From contig JAOASR010000068.1 of assembly GCA_030158585.1 (NCBI GenBank), positions 1 through 33,818 on the forward strand: a stretch of DNA of 33,818 nt, given 5' to 3'. The notes under the pieces were generated by a model. That model was given only the letters and a program-made list of their open reading frames with translations. It did no database searches and was not told the DNA's origin. The stretch comes from Microcella sp. Its GTDB lineage: Bacteria; Actinomycetota; Actinomycetes; Actinomycetales; Microbacteriaceae. The position numbers and the translations under genes are program-made. Positions 1-8,876 of the stretch are shown here, one piece after another. Positions within the stretch are counted from its first letter, which is position 1. Each line of letters starts with the position of its first letter.

Positions 1-76
1 GGAGGGTTTCCGATGTCGTGGGACAGGGGTTTCCTATGTCCTGAAACCAGACACCTCCGTCTCCGCTCTGCCAGAA

Positions 77-100
77 GAACCCCCGATCCGTCGGGGGTTC
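77..100. terminator. Rho-independent-like hairpin, GAACCCCCGA-TCCG-TCGGGGGTTC
   Basis: Perfect 10-bp stem with a 4-nt loop read directly; no strong T-tract follows. Confidence 0.6.
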
Positions 101-238
101 TCGCGTTGTGGGGGCACGACCGCCGCGGGATTGTCGTTCAGCGTGAATGACATTCACCTCGTGCTGTCGTGCGCTCGCGCCTGCCGCTAGCCTCAGGCCA
201 GGCCTGTACCCGAAGACGGGTCTCTGGAGGTGGCAGCG

Positions 239-1504
239 ATGCCCATCGAGCCGTCGAGCTGGGTCGCCGGCGGCACGGCGCTGACCTTCGTCGTCGCCTT
301 CGGGGCGGCTCTCATCGCCGACCACGTGCGGGCCGTGCGATCGCGTCGGCGCCTCCGCACGCGCATCCTGGTCACGGGCTCGCGCGGCAAGTCGGGCACG
401 GTGCGTCTCATTCATGCCGCGCTCTCCGGGGGCGACGCCCTCGTCTACGCCAAGATGACCGGCACGCTCGCCGCCGAGATCGACGTCCACGGCATCGAGA
501 CGCCCACGGTTCGCCTCGGCGCCGCGGGCGTGAGCGAGATGCCGCTCGCGATCCGTCGCGCCGCGGCGCAGGGCGCGACCAGTGAAGTGTTCGAGTGCAT
601 GGCCGTCACACCCGCCCTCATCGCGCTCGTGCAGCAGAAGATGGTGCGGGCGCACATCGTCGTCATCCCCACCATCCGCCTCGACCACCTGGAGGAGGGC
701 CTCTCCGAGCTCGACATCGGCATGAGCATCCTGCGCGCTCTCGACCGGCCCTCGATCGTGGTGACCGGCGTCACCCAGCCCCGTATCGCCGAGGCGTACC
801 GAGCGCACGCCGCCGAGCGCGGCATCGACCTCCGCTTCGCCGTGCCGACCGCCAACACTCCGACAGCGCCCGGTCATCACCCGGTGAACGTCGAGCTCGC
901 CCTCGCCGTCGCCGAGCTCGAGGGGGTGCCGCGCGCCGTCGCGATCGAGCGGCTCCTCGCCGTCTCGACCGAGCCCCGAGCCCTCACAGTGCAGGAGCTG
1001 CAGCCCGAGGGCGCCGGGCTTCTGCGCCTCGTCGATCTCGGCGGGGCCAACGACCCCCAGTCGGCGCGCGAGGCCTTCGACGCGACGGGGCTCGACCGCG
1101 ACACCGTCATCCCCGTGCTCGTCAACAGATGGGAGCGGCCGCTCCGCGCTCTGAGCTTCATCGGCGCCGCCGTGCATCGCTTCCCCGTGGTCGCGATCGC
1201 CGGCACGCTGCACGCGCACGCCGTCGGGCTCGATCACTCCCTCATCACGAAGGTCGAGCGCCTCTACGACGAGACGTGCTTCGTGCCCCTGCGTCGACGC
1301 GACTGCGGTTCGGTGCTGCGGCTCTCGGCGTGGGTCGAGCGCTTCATCGCCTCGAGCCCCGAGGGCATCCCGATCCCACGTCCGGCGCGCACGATCGTGC
1401 TCCTCGAGAACACGCACGATCCGACGGCGGATGCTCTGCGCCGGCTCTTCGATGAGCACGGCGTCACCCGCGCCTTCGTGCCGGAGGGTCGCGCCCATGC
1501 CTGA
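239..1504 (+). CDS. pgsB: Poly-gamma-glutamate synthase PgsB/CapB-like (Mur-ligase-type ATPase)
   Basis: Translation with ILVTGSRGKSGTVRLIHAAL P-loop and EVFECMAVTP, typical of the CapB/PgsB family. GGAGG lies 5' of ATG 239 (ORF track uses GTG 230). Followed by a pgsC-like gene. Confidence 0.8.
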   Translation: MPIEPSSWVAGGTALTFVVAFGAALIADHVRAVRSRRRLRTRILVTGSRGKSGTVRLIHAALSGGDALVYAKMTGTLAAEIDVHGIETPTVRLGAAGVSEMPLAIRRAAAQGATSEVFECMAVTPALIALVQQKMVRAHIVVIPTIRLDHLEEGLSELDIGMSILRALDRPSIVVTGVTQPRIAEAYRAHAAERGIDLRFAVPTANTPTAPGHHPVNVELALAVAELEGVPRAVAIERLLAVSTEPRALTVQELQPEGAGLLRLVDLGGANDPQSAREAFDATGLDRDTVIPVLVNRWERPLRALSFIGAAVHRFPVVAIAGTLHAHAVGLDHSLITKVERLYDETCFVPLRRRDCGSVLRLSAWVERFIASSPEGIPIPRPARTIVLLENTHDPTADALRRLFDEHGVTRAFVPEGRAHA

Positions 1505-2627
1505 GGTCGGGGTCGACGCCGCTCGAGCCTGCCTCGTCATCGGGCTCGTCATCACGGCCCTCGCGTATAGGCGCACACGCGTCGCGAGCGGCGGCGCCGT
1601 GACGGGCAGCTACCTCTCGTTCCTGGTGCTGACGGGCAATTGGGAGGACATCGTCGGCTGGCTCCTGCTCGCGCTCGTCGGTCTCGCCGCCATGCGCGTG
1701 GTCTGCACCCGCTTCCCGATGTCGCGGGCCTGGGCCTACTACGTCGGCATCCTGGTGCCGGCGGCGCTGCACGTGGCCCTCGTCTCGCTCGCGCAGCTGC
1801 CGGCGCTGAGCGGCCTCTCGGCGATGCTCGTGGCGGGGCTCTACGTGACCAACGGACTCACCGCCTACGACATGCACCGGCAGGGAGTCGGGCGCACGCT
1901 GCTCGCGGTCGCCGGGGTCACGGCGCTCACCCTCGCCGTGGTCGTGCCGCTGAACGCCGTGATGCTCGCGATCTCGCTCACGCCCGAGACCCTGCCCTAC
2001 TTCACCGCGCACGAGCCTCTGCTGATCCTGCTCTGCATCGCCGTGAGCGCAGGAGTGCACCTGGGCCTCGGGCTCGGCACGGCGGGCATCATCGGCTCGC
2101 TGTTCGTGATCGAGATCCTCACTTGGCAGTCGATCCTCATGCTCGTCATCGTGAGCTGGGTCGGCGCCGTCATCGCGCGGCGCGCGACGCGGGTGCTCGC
2201 GCTGTCTCCGCGGCAGCGCCTCTACGCCATCCTCGTGGTCGGGTCGATCGCGAGCTGGTTCGGGCTCTACTGGCTCGATCGGCTGGGCATCCCGGGAGCC
2301 CAGTTCCACTCGGTCTTCGGTGTCGAGACCCTCCTCGTGGTCGGGCTGCTCATCAGCGAGAACGTGCGGCTGGGCGCCGCGCGAGCCTACGGCGGCGCCG
2401 CGATCGTCACAGCGGTCACCGCCGCGGTCGACTGGTCGAGCGGGCAGGAGCTCCCGCTCAGGGGCGCCGTCGTCGCGGCGGCCATCCTGCTCGTGGCGGC
2501 GCTCTTCTGGCTGGGCGCGCGATCGCAGCAGGATCTGTGGAGGCGCGCGATCGTCGCGGGCGACCGCTGGGCCGTGCTCGGCGACACCGACCAGCGGCGC
2601 TTCCTTCGCGGCGGAGACCTGCCCTAG
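1497..2627 (+). CDS. pgsC: PgsC/CapC-like poly-gamma-glutamate biosynthesis membrane protein with two PgsC-like halves
   Basis: 376-aa polytopic membrane protein, ATG 1497 overlapping the pgsB stop by 8 nt. Contains two related blocks, GAVTGSYLSFLVLTGNWEDIVGW and GTAGIIGSLFVIEILTWQSILML. Confidence 0.7.
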   Translation: MPEVGVDAARACLVIGLVITALAYRRTRVASGGAVTGSYLSFLVLTGNWEDIVGWLLLALVGLAAMRVVCTRFPMSRAWAYYVGILVPAALHVALVSLAQLPALSGLSAMLVAGLYVTNGLTAYDMHRQGVGRTLLAVAGVTALTLAVVVPLNAVMLAISLTPETLPYFTAHEPLLILLCIAVSAGVHLGLGLGTAGIIGSLFVIEILTWQSILMLVIVSWVGAVIARRATRVLALSPRQRLYAILVVGSIASWFGLYWLDRLGIPGAQFHSVFGVETLLVVGLLISENVRLGAARAYGGAAIVTAVTAAVDWSSGQELPLRGAVVAAAILLVAALFWLGARSQQDLWRRAIVAGDRWAVLGDTDQRRFLRGGDLP

Positions 2628-4306
2628 CTGCCCCGCGGAATCCGGACCCGAACGGTCGTGCCGCGCCCGATCTCGCTGTCGAGGGCTACGGTCCCTCCGT
2701 GCGCGGTGACGATCGTGCTCACGACCGCGAGGCCGAGTCCGACCCCTCTGATCGCGGATGCTCGGGCAGTGCTCCCGCGGAAGAACTCCTCGAACAGCAG
2801 AGCCCGGTCGGCCTCGTCGATGCCGATGCCGGTGTCGCGCACGACGAGTTCGAGCGCGTCGCCGTCGTCGCGCGTCGTGATCGAGACGGAACCGCCCTCG
2901 GGGGTGTACCGCACCGCGTTGCTGAGGAGGTTCTCGGCGACCTGCGCCATGCGGAGGGGGTCGAAGCGGCCCGGTGTAGGCGGTGCCTGCACCGTGATCA
3001 CGATGTTCTTCTGGTCGGCCTCCGGGCCGATCGCGATCGCCGCCTCCGCCGCGACGAGCCCGAGATCCGACTGCTGCGGCGCGAGGGCGAGGGGCGTCGA
3101 TCGGGTGCTCGCGGCCGTGAGCAGGTCACGCACGACGAGCTGCTGTCGTTCGACGTTCCGGCGGATGACCGTGAGCCAGCCGATGATCGCGGGATCGAGC
3201 TTGTCGTGCTGCTCCTGGATCAGCTCGAGAAAGCCCGAGATGGTCGTGAGCGGTGTACGGAGCTCGTGCGAGACGGTCGCGATGAAGACGTCTTTCGCCT
3301 CGAGGGCGCGCACGAACTCGGTGACGTCCTGCACGACGATCACCGTGACGACGCCGGTGTCGTCTTCAGTCGCCACGCGGATCGCGCTCACCGACAAGGC
3401 GCGCTGCGACCCGCCGGGCGGTCCGACCCAGACCAGTCGGTCGGTGACGCTCTCTCCGGCCGCGATCAGCACGAGCGACGACTGCTCGTGGGGGATCGGG
3501 GTCACGCGGTCGAGCTCGAACGCCTGCACGCTCAGCAGCGCCGCCCAGGGGTCGCCGCCGTTCGGAGACAGCTCGGGGCTCTCTCGGAGCGCTCGGTTGA
3601 TGAGAATGGGCTCTCCGTCGGTGCCGAGCACGATCACACCCACGTCGACGGCGTCGACGACCGCGTCGAGCAATCGGCGAGACCTCTCGCTCTCCTCCGC
3701 CGCCCGCATGCGCTCGTCGTGTTCGCGGTCGATGATCTCCTGGCGGGTCGCGAGTGCGGTGGCCATGATGCGAGAGAGGATCGCGGCGATGACCATGACG
3801 AGCGGGAAGATCGCGATGAGCGTGACGGCTCTCGCGGCGTCATCGGGCGAGAGCACTCCGGCGGAGAGCCGCCAGACGTCGGGAGCGATGACGCCGATCG
3901 GCAGGGGGAGGAACGCCAGCAGCGCTGCGCGCGACCGCAGGAGGCCCACCCAGATGGCGGGCAGCCACAGCGCCATCACGAGCGGGTTCGTCGCGCCGCC
4001 GAGGCCCTCCGTCCGAAGGAGGATGAAGGCGCCGAAGTCGAGCGCCGGCATGAGCATCATCCACGGCCTGAGCCCGATGCGGTCGAACGCCGGGAGGAAC
4101 GGCAGCGCGGTCGCCACGAGCACGAGTGCGCTGGCCAGCAGGTAGCGGGACGACACCTGGTCGGGCCGCGTCACCGTGATGACGACCGTGCCGAAAAGGA
4201 ACACGGCGAGGAAGACCGGCTGCAGCAGACGGGCGGTGTATCGCGGGCTGAGGAGCGGACGACCCCCGTGGGCGGCCCGGCGTGCTGCGGTGTCGAGCGA
4301 CGTCAT
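2624..4306 (-). CDS. Membrane-bound PAS-like sensor histidine kinase
   Basis: N-terminal TM segments; H-box VSHELRTPLTTISGFLELI; N-box NLLSNAVRYTPEGG; G-boxes VVRDTGIGI and GVGLGLAVVSTIVTAHGG. Confidence 0.92.
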   Translation of the reverse strand: MTSLDTAARRAAHGGRPLLSPRYTARLLQPVFLAVFLFGTVVITVTRPDQVSSRYLLASALVLVATALPFLPAFDRIGLRPWMMLMPALDFGAFILLRTEGLGGATNPLVMALWLPAIWVGLLRSRAALLAFLPLPIGVIAPDVWRLSAGVLSPDDAARAVTLIAIFPLVMVIAAILSRIMATALATRQEIIDREHDERMRAAEESERSRRLLDAVVDAVDVGVIVLGTDGEPILINRALRESPELSPNGGDPWAALLSVQAFELDRVTPIPHEQSSLVLIAAGESVTDRLVWVGPPGGSQRALSVSAIRVATEDDTGVVTVIVVQDVTEFVRALEAKDVFIATVSHELRTPLTTISGFLELIQEQHDKLDPAIIGWLTVIRRNVERQQLVVRDLLTAASTRSTPLALAPQQSDLGLVAAEAAIAIGPEADQKNIVITVQAPPTPGRFDPLRMAQVAENLLSNAVRYTPEGGSVSITTRDDGDALELVVRDTGIGIDEADRALLFEEFFRGSTARASAIRGVGLGLAVVSTIVTAHGGTVALDSEIGRGTTVRVRIPRGS

Positions 4307-4419
4307 CGCCTTCCCTTCGCTGGGCCTCTGCGCTCAGCCTAGGGGGCACGGAGGGCGCGCACTCGATTCGCGACCCTCTCGTGACGCTGATATGCTCGCT
4401 CAGTCGCTCCGGTGACAGT

Positions 4420-4492
4420 GCGCCCGTAGCTCAATGGATAGAGCATCTGACTACGGATCAGAAGGTTAGGGGTTCGAGTCCCTTCGGGCGCG
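4420..4492 (+). tRNA. tRNA-Arg (anticodon ACG)
   Basis: Cloverleaf GCGCCCG...CGGGCGC acceptor, anticodon arm TCTGA-CTACGGA-TCAGA, T-arm GGTTCGAGTCC. No encoded CCA. Confidence 0.95.
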
Positions 4493-4500
4493 CAGATCGT

Positions 4501-4528
4501 GAAGGCCCTCGCTTCGGCGGGGGCCTTC
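4501..4528. terminator. Stem-loop terminator with TTCG tetraloop downstream of tRNA-Arg
   Basis: GAAGGCCCTCGC-TTCG-GCGGGGGCCTTC, 12-bp stem with one G:T wobble. Confidence 0.7.
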
Positions 4529-4536
4529 GTCGTTGG

Positions 4537-5481
4537 TCAGGCGCGGTCGGGATGGCTCGCGCGCTGCAGCCGGTCGCGGATGGCGACCGCGATGCCAGGG
4601 CCCTCGGGCGTTAGCGCCACGACTCGGTGAAGACCTGCCTCATCGGCCGCTCGGAGGGCGGCGTAGAGCTGCTGGGCGTACTGCTCGTGGGTCTCGGGCG
4701 CCGCGAGCCGAGTGACTCCGGACGGCGTCTCGTGAAGAGCAAGCGCGATGAGCCCGTCACCGGGCTCCGCCGGCCGATCGAGCACGACCGCGGCGGTCGG
4801 CGCGTAGTGCGACTCGAGCGAGCCGCTCACCCTGATGGTGGCATCCGCCCGCCCCATGCTCAGACCGGTGACCGACTCGACCATGTCGGCCGTGATCGCG
4901 CCGGGGCGCAGGATCACCGGTGCCTGACCGGTGCAGTCGATGATGGTCGACTCGATCCCCACGTCTGACCTCTCGCCTTCGAGGATCACGTCGTTCGGCC
5001 CGAGCGCGTCGCCGAGCTCCTCGCGCACGGCGGTGGCTGTCGTCGGCGACACCCGACCGAAGCGGTTCGCACTGGGGGCGGCGACGCCGCGGCCGCCGAG
5101 CCGCTCGAACTCGCGGAGGAGGTCGAGGGCGACGGGGTGGCTCGGCACCCTCACGCCCACGGTCGACTGCCCGCCGGTCACCGCGTCGAGCACGTCGTCG
5201 GATCGGCGCAGGATGAGCGTCATCGGCCCGGGCCAGAACGCGCGAGCCAGTTCGCCGGCGTAAGCGGGCACGGCTACGGCGAGCTCGCCCAGCCGCTCGC
5301 CCGTGCTGATATGCACGATGAGCGGGTGATCGTTCGGCCGCCCCTTCGCCCGGAAGATGCCGGCCACGGCCTCGGGGTTGAAGGCGTCGGCTCCGAGCCC
5401 GAAGACCGTCTCGGTCGGAAACGAGACCAGATGCCCGTCGATCAGGGCTCGGGCCGCGTGGCGGACGGGTGCAGTGCTCAT
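4537..5481 (-). CDS. L-threonylcarbamoyladenylate synthase, Sua5/YwlC/TsaC family
   Basis: SFPTETVFGLGADAFN, IFRAKGRPNDHPLIVHIS, APSANRFGRVSPTTA, and a C-terminal Sua5 domain. Confidence 0.92.
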   Translation of the reverse strand: MSTAPVRHAARALIDGHLVSFPTETVFGLGADAFNPEAVAGIFRAKGRPNDHPLIVHISTGERLGELAVAVPAYAGELARAFWPGPMTLILRRSDDVLDAVTGGQSTVGVRVPSHPVALDLLREFERLGGRGVAAPSANRFGRVSPTTATAVREELGDALGPNDVILEGERSDVGIESTIIDCTGQAPVILRPGAITADMVESVTGLSMGRADATIRVSGSLESHYAPTAAVVLDRPAEPGDGLIALALHETPSGVTRLAAPETHEQYAQQLYAALRAADEAGLHRVVALTPEGPGIAVAIRDRLQRASHPDRA

Positions 5482-5570
5482 CGCGTCGATTATCCCCGCG
5501 CTGTGGGTGACGCGCTCACAGCATCTCTCTCAGGCCGCGACCGCAGCGTCGAAGCCCGACAGAGACCGAG

Positions 5571-6050
5571 GTGACCCCCATGATCGCTGCCCTGACCGAG
5601 CGCTTCGACCGGCTCGTCGTCTGGGTCATGGATGCGGTCGGCCTGCGCTTCGCTCGCCTCGCCCTCGGCGTCGTCTTCATCTGGTTCGGCGCGCTCAAGA
5701 TGATCGGCGAGCTGAGCCCCGCGTACGACCTCGTCGCGGCGACGATCTACTGGTTGACGCCCGAGATCGTCGTGCCGCTGCTCGGGCTCTGGGAGGTCGC
5801 GATCGGCGTGGCCTTCCTCTTTCCGCCGCTGACCCGCGTCGCCCTTCTGCTGCTCGTGCCGCAGATGCCGGGCACCTTCCTCCCGCTCGTGCTGCTGCCC
5901 GAGGTCTGCTTCACGGTGTTTCCGTTCGGCCTCACCATCGAGGGTGAGTACATCGTCAAGAACCTCGTGATCATCGCCTGCGCGTTGTTCATCGGCGGCA
6001 TCACCCTTCGCGGTGACCGGCCGGTCGTGCGTGACGACCGCCTCAAGTAG
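5571..6050 (+). CDS. DoxX-like/DUF417-like small integral membrane protein
   Basis: 159 aa, about four TM segments; LALGVVFIWFGALKMIG and WEVAIGVAFLFPPLTRVALLLL. Confidence 0.6.
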   Translation: MTPMIAALTERFDRLVVWVMDAVGLRFARLALGVVFIWFGALKMIGELSPAYDLVAATIYWLTPEIVVPLLGLWEVAIGVAFLFPPLTRVALLLLVPQMPGTFLPLVLLPEVCFTVFPFGLTIEGEYIVKNLVIIACALFIGGITLRGDRPVVRDDRLK

Positions 6051-6144
6051 CAGGATCCCCTAGTAATTCCTCGGCCGCCCGAGTATCGTGGCGGCAGCCC
6101 ACAAGGCGCCGCGCTCCTCGAGAGCGCAGAACGAGGGAGTTCCC

Positions 6145-6924
6145 ATGAGGATCATCGTCCTGATCAAGCACGTGCCCGACACCTGGGAGGAGCGCGTGCT
6201 CGACCCCACGACGGGGCGGCTCGACCGCTCCGCGAGCGAACGGGTCGTGGACGAGATCACCGAGCGGGCCCTCGAGGCCGCCCTCGCGCTCAAAGACCGC
6301 GACAAGAGCATCGAGGTCGTCGCGCTCACGATGGGCCCCGGCGAATCGTCGGGCGCGATCAAGAAGGCGCTGTCGATGGGCGCTGATGCGGGCATCCACC
6401 TCGTCGATGACGCGCTCGCCGGCGCCGACGCGATGACGACCTCAGCGACCCTGGCGGCTGCCCTGCGCGACGCCGGCGCCGACCTCATCATCGCCGGCAA
6501 CGAGTCGACCGATGGCCGCGGCGGCGTGATCCCCGCGATGATCGCGGAACACCTGGGCCTGCCCGCCCTGACCTTCGTGAGCGAGCTCGCGATCGACGGC
6601 GACCGCGTGCGCGGCGAGCGCGCGACCGAGACCGCGACGAGCATCGTGAGCGCGCCGCTGCCGGCCATCGTCTCGATCACCGAGGGGATGCCCGAGCCGC
6701 GATTCCCGTCGTTCAAGGGCATCATGGGCGCCAAGAAGAAGCCCGTCGCCTCGCACTCGCTCGCCGACCTCGAGCCCGCGCTCGCCGGGTCGCGCCAGGG
6801 CGCCTCCTCGATCGTGCTGACCTGCGAACAGCGCCCGGGTCGCACCGGAGCCGAGCCCATCGTCGACGAGGGTGACGCGGGCACGCAGCTCGCAGCCTTC
6901 CTGGCCCAGCAGCGACTCGTCTAG
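6145..6924 (+). CDS. etfB: Electron transfer flavoprotein subunit beta
   Basis: MRIIVLIKHVPDTWEERVLDP..., IIAGNESTDGRGG, MPEPRFPSFKGIMGAKKKP; ATG 6145 preceded by an SD-like GAGGGAG. Confidence 0.9.
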   Translation: MRIIVLIKHVPDTWEERVLDPTTGRLDRSASERVVDEITERALEAALALKDRDKSIEVVALTMGPGESSGAIKKALSMGADAGIHLVDDALAGADAMTTSATLAAALRDAGADLIIAGNESTDGRGGVIPAMIAEHLGLPALTFVSELAIDGDRVRGERATETATSIVSAPLPAIVSITEGMPEPRFPSFKGIMGAKKKPVASHSLADLEPALAGSRQGASSIVLTCEQRPGRTGAEPIVDEGDAGTQLAAFLAQQRLV

Positions 6925-6933
6925 GAGGCCGTC

Positions 6934-7902
6934 ATGACCACCGCACTCGTCCACATCGATCTCACCGCCGACGGCGCACCCGCCGACTCGACCGCGGCCC
7001 TGCTCGGTGCCGCCGCCGCTCTCGGCGAGCCCGTCGCCGTCGTCGCGGTCGCACCCGGCACCGACACCTCGACCCTCGCCTCGGCACTCGGGCGGCTCGG
7101 CGCCGCGCGCGTGGTCGTCGCCGAGGCCACCGAGGTCGGCTCGGTCATCGCGACCCCGCAGGTCTCCGCGCTCGCCGCGGCCATCGACCGCGAGCAGCCC
7201 AGCGTCGTGCTGCTCGCTCACTCGATCGAGAGCCGCGACGTCGCCGGCCGCCTCGCCGTGCGCGTCGGCGGTGCGCTTGCCTGGGACGCGGTCGACGTCG
7301 CGGCCGACGGCGACCGGGTCGTCGCGACGCACTCGCTCTTCGGCGGCGCCTACGCCACGACCTCGATGGTCGAGGGCGGGCTGCCGATCATCACGGTGCG
7401 GCAGGGCTCGATCGACGCGCGCGCTGCGGCGGTCGCCAGCCCCGCTGTCGAGATGCTGAGCGTCGAGGTGACCGGTGCGGTCGCGACCGTCGAGTCGTCG
7501 ACCCCCGTGCGACCCTCCGGCCGCCCCGAGCTGCGCACCGCCAAGGTCGTCGTCGCGGGCGGCCGCGGCCTCGGGTCGCCCGAGAGGTTCGCGCTCGTCG
7601 AGCAGCTCGCCGACGCGCTCGGGGGAGCGGTCGGCGCCTCGCGCGCCGCCGTCGACGCGGGCTACATCGCCCCCGCCGCGCAGGTCGGCCAGACCGGCAC
7701 GACCGTCGCGCCCGACCTTTACATCGCCCTCGGCATCTCGGGCGCCATTCAGCACAAGGCCGGCATGCAGACCGCCAAGACGATCGTCGCGATCAATACG
7801 GATGCCTCGGCGCCGATCTTCGAGGTCGCCGACTTCGGCATCGTCGGCGACGTCTTCCAGGTCGTGCCGCAGCTACTGTCGGCCCTCGAGTCGCGGAGGT
7901 AG
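6934..7902 (+). CDS. etfA: Electron transfer flavoprotein subunit alpha
   Basis: C-terminal FAD-binding VVAGGRGLGSPERFALVEQLADALGGAVGASRAAVDAGY...GISGAIQHKAGMQTAKTIVAINTDASAPIFEVADFGIVGD. Confidence 0.95.
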   Translation: MTTALVHIDLTADGAPADSTAALLGAAAALGEPVAVVAVAPGTDTSTLASALGRLGAARVVVAEATEVGSVIATPQVSALAAAIDREQPSVVLLAHSIESRDVAGRLAVRVGGALAWDAVDVAADGDRVVATHSLFGGAYATTSMVEGGLPIITVRQGSIDARAAAVASPAVEMLSVEVTGAVATVESSTPVRPSGRPELRTAKVVVAGGRGLGSPERFALVEQLADALGGAVGASRAAVDAGYIAPAAQVGQTGTTVAPDLYIALGISGAIQHKAGMQTAKTIVAINTDASAPIFEVADFGIVGDVFQVVPQLLSALESRR

Positions 7903-7907
7903 CGGCC

Positions 7908-8876
7908 ATGAGCACCACGCCGAGCCGCACGACGCCGAGCCGGTCAGCTGCGGCGCGCGGCGCGCAGGGCCGCGGGCCGCGCCTTCCGAAGAAGCTCGTG
8001 GTGAGCATCCTCATCGCGATCGTCGGCCTCGCCCTGCTCGTGCTCGCCGCCCGCGCGCTGCGCGAGCTGCCCGCCGTGCAGGAGTTCATCGTCCGCTACC
8101 CGGGCGAGACCGAGCTGCCCGAGGGCGCCCCGGTCGGGCTGCCCGTGTGGCTCAACGCGACGCACTTCCTGTCGAGCCTGTTCCTGCTGCTGATCATCCG
8201 CACCGGGTGGCAGGTGCGCACGGCGAAGCGTCCCGCTGGGCACTGGACGCGGAACAACTCCGGCCCCCTGCGCACCAAGAACCCGCCGAAGAAGATCACG
8301 CTCGAGCTCTGGCTGCACCTCACCCTCGACGCGCTGCTCGTGCTCAACGGCATCGTCTTCCTCGTGCTCGCGTTCGCGACCGGGCACTGGGTGCGCATCG
8401 TGCCGACGTCGTGGGAGGTCGTGCCGAACGCCGCCTCCGCGCTGCTGCAGTACCTGTCGCTGAACTGGCCCGTCGAGAACGGCTGGGTCAACTACAACAG
8501 CCTCCAGCAGCTGAGCTACTTCGCGATCGTCTTCGTCGTCACGCCGCTCGCCATCATCACCGGGCTCCGGATGTCCGGGGCGTGGCCCGCGAACGCGCCT
8601 CGCCTCAACCGCGCCTTCCCCATCGAGTGGGCGCGCGCGGTGCACTTCCCGGTCATGCTCGTCTTCCTGGCGTTCATCGTCGTCCACGTCGCCCTCGTCC
8701 TCTCGACGGGCGCCCTCCGCAACCTCAACCACATGTACGCCGCGCGCGACGACGAGTCGTGGATCGGGTTCGGCGTGTTCGCCGGCTCGATCGTCGTCAT
8801 GGTCGCCGCGTGGCTCCTCGCCCGGCCCGTCCTCCTGCGACCCGTGGCCAGCCTCACCGGAAAGGTCACCCGATGA
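7908..8876 (+). CDS. Cytochrome b/b6 (b561-like) domain membrane protein
   Basis: Several TM helices with candidate heme-ligand His in NATHFLSSLF, ELWLHLTLD, RAVHFPVML and FIVVHVALVL. Confidence 0.75.
   Translation: MSTTPSRTTPSRSAAARGAQGRGPRLPKKLVVSILIAIVGLALLVLAARALRELPAVQEFIVRYPGETELPEGAPVGLPVWLNATHFLSSLFLLLIIRTGWQVRTAKRPAGHWTRNNSGPLRTKNPPKKITLELWLHLTLDALLVLNGIVFLVLAFATGHWVRIVPTSWEVVPNAASALLQYLSLNWPVENGWVNYNSLQQLSYFAIVFVVTPLAIITGLRMSGAWPANAPRLNRAFPIEWARAVHFPVMLVFLAFIVVHVALVLSTGALRNLNHMYAARDDESWIGFGVFAGSIVVMVAAWLLARPVLLRPVASLTGKVTR

Noticed and set aside
1640-4342. 900-aa + strand ORF
   Set aside because: Out of frame with pgsC and antisense to the histidine kinase; Arg/Asp/His-rich shadow composition typical of high-GC DNA.
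4420-4528. tRNA-Arg as an integration site for a genomic island
   Set aside because: No integrase and no second copy of the tRNA 3' end seen; flanking genes are housekeeping-type.
7475-8872. N-terminal half of the 7475..10051 + ORF
   Set aside because: Out-of-frame readthrough across etfA and cytochrome b; the real acyl-CoA dehydrogenase starts at 8873.
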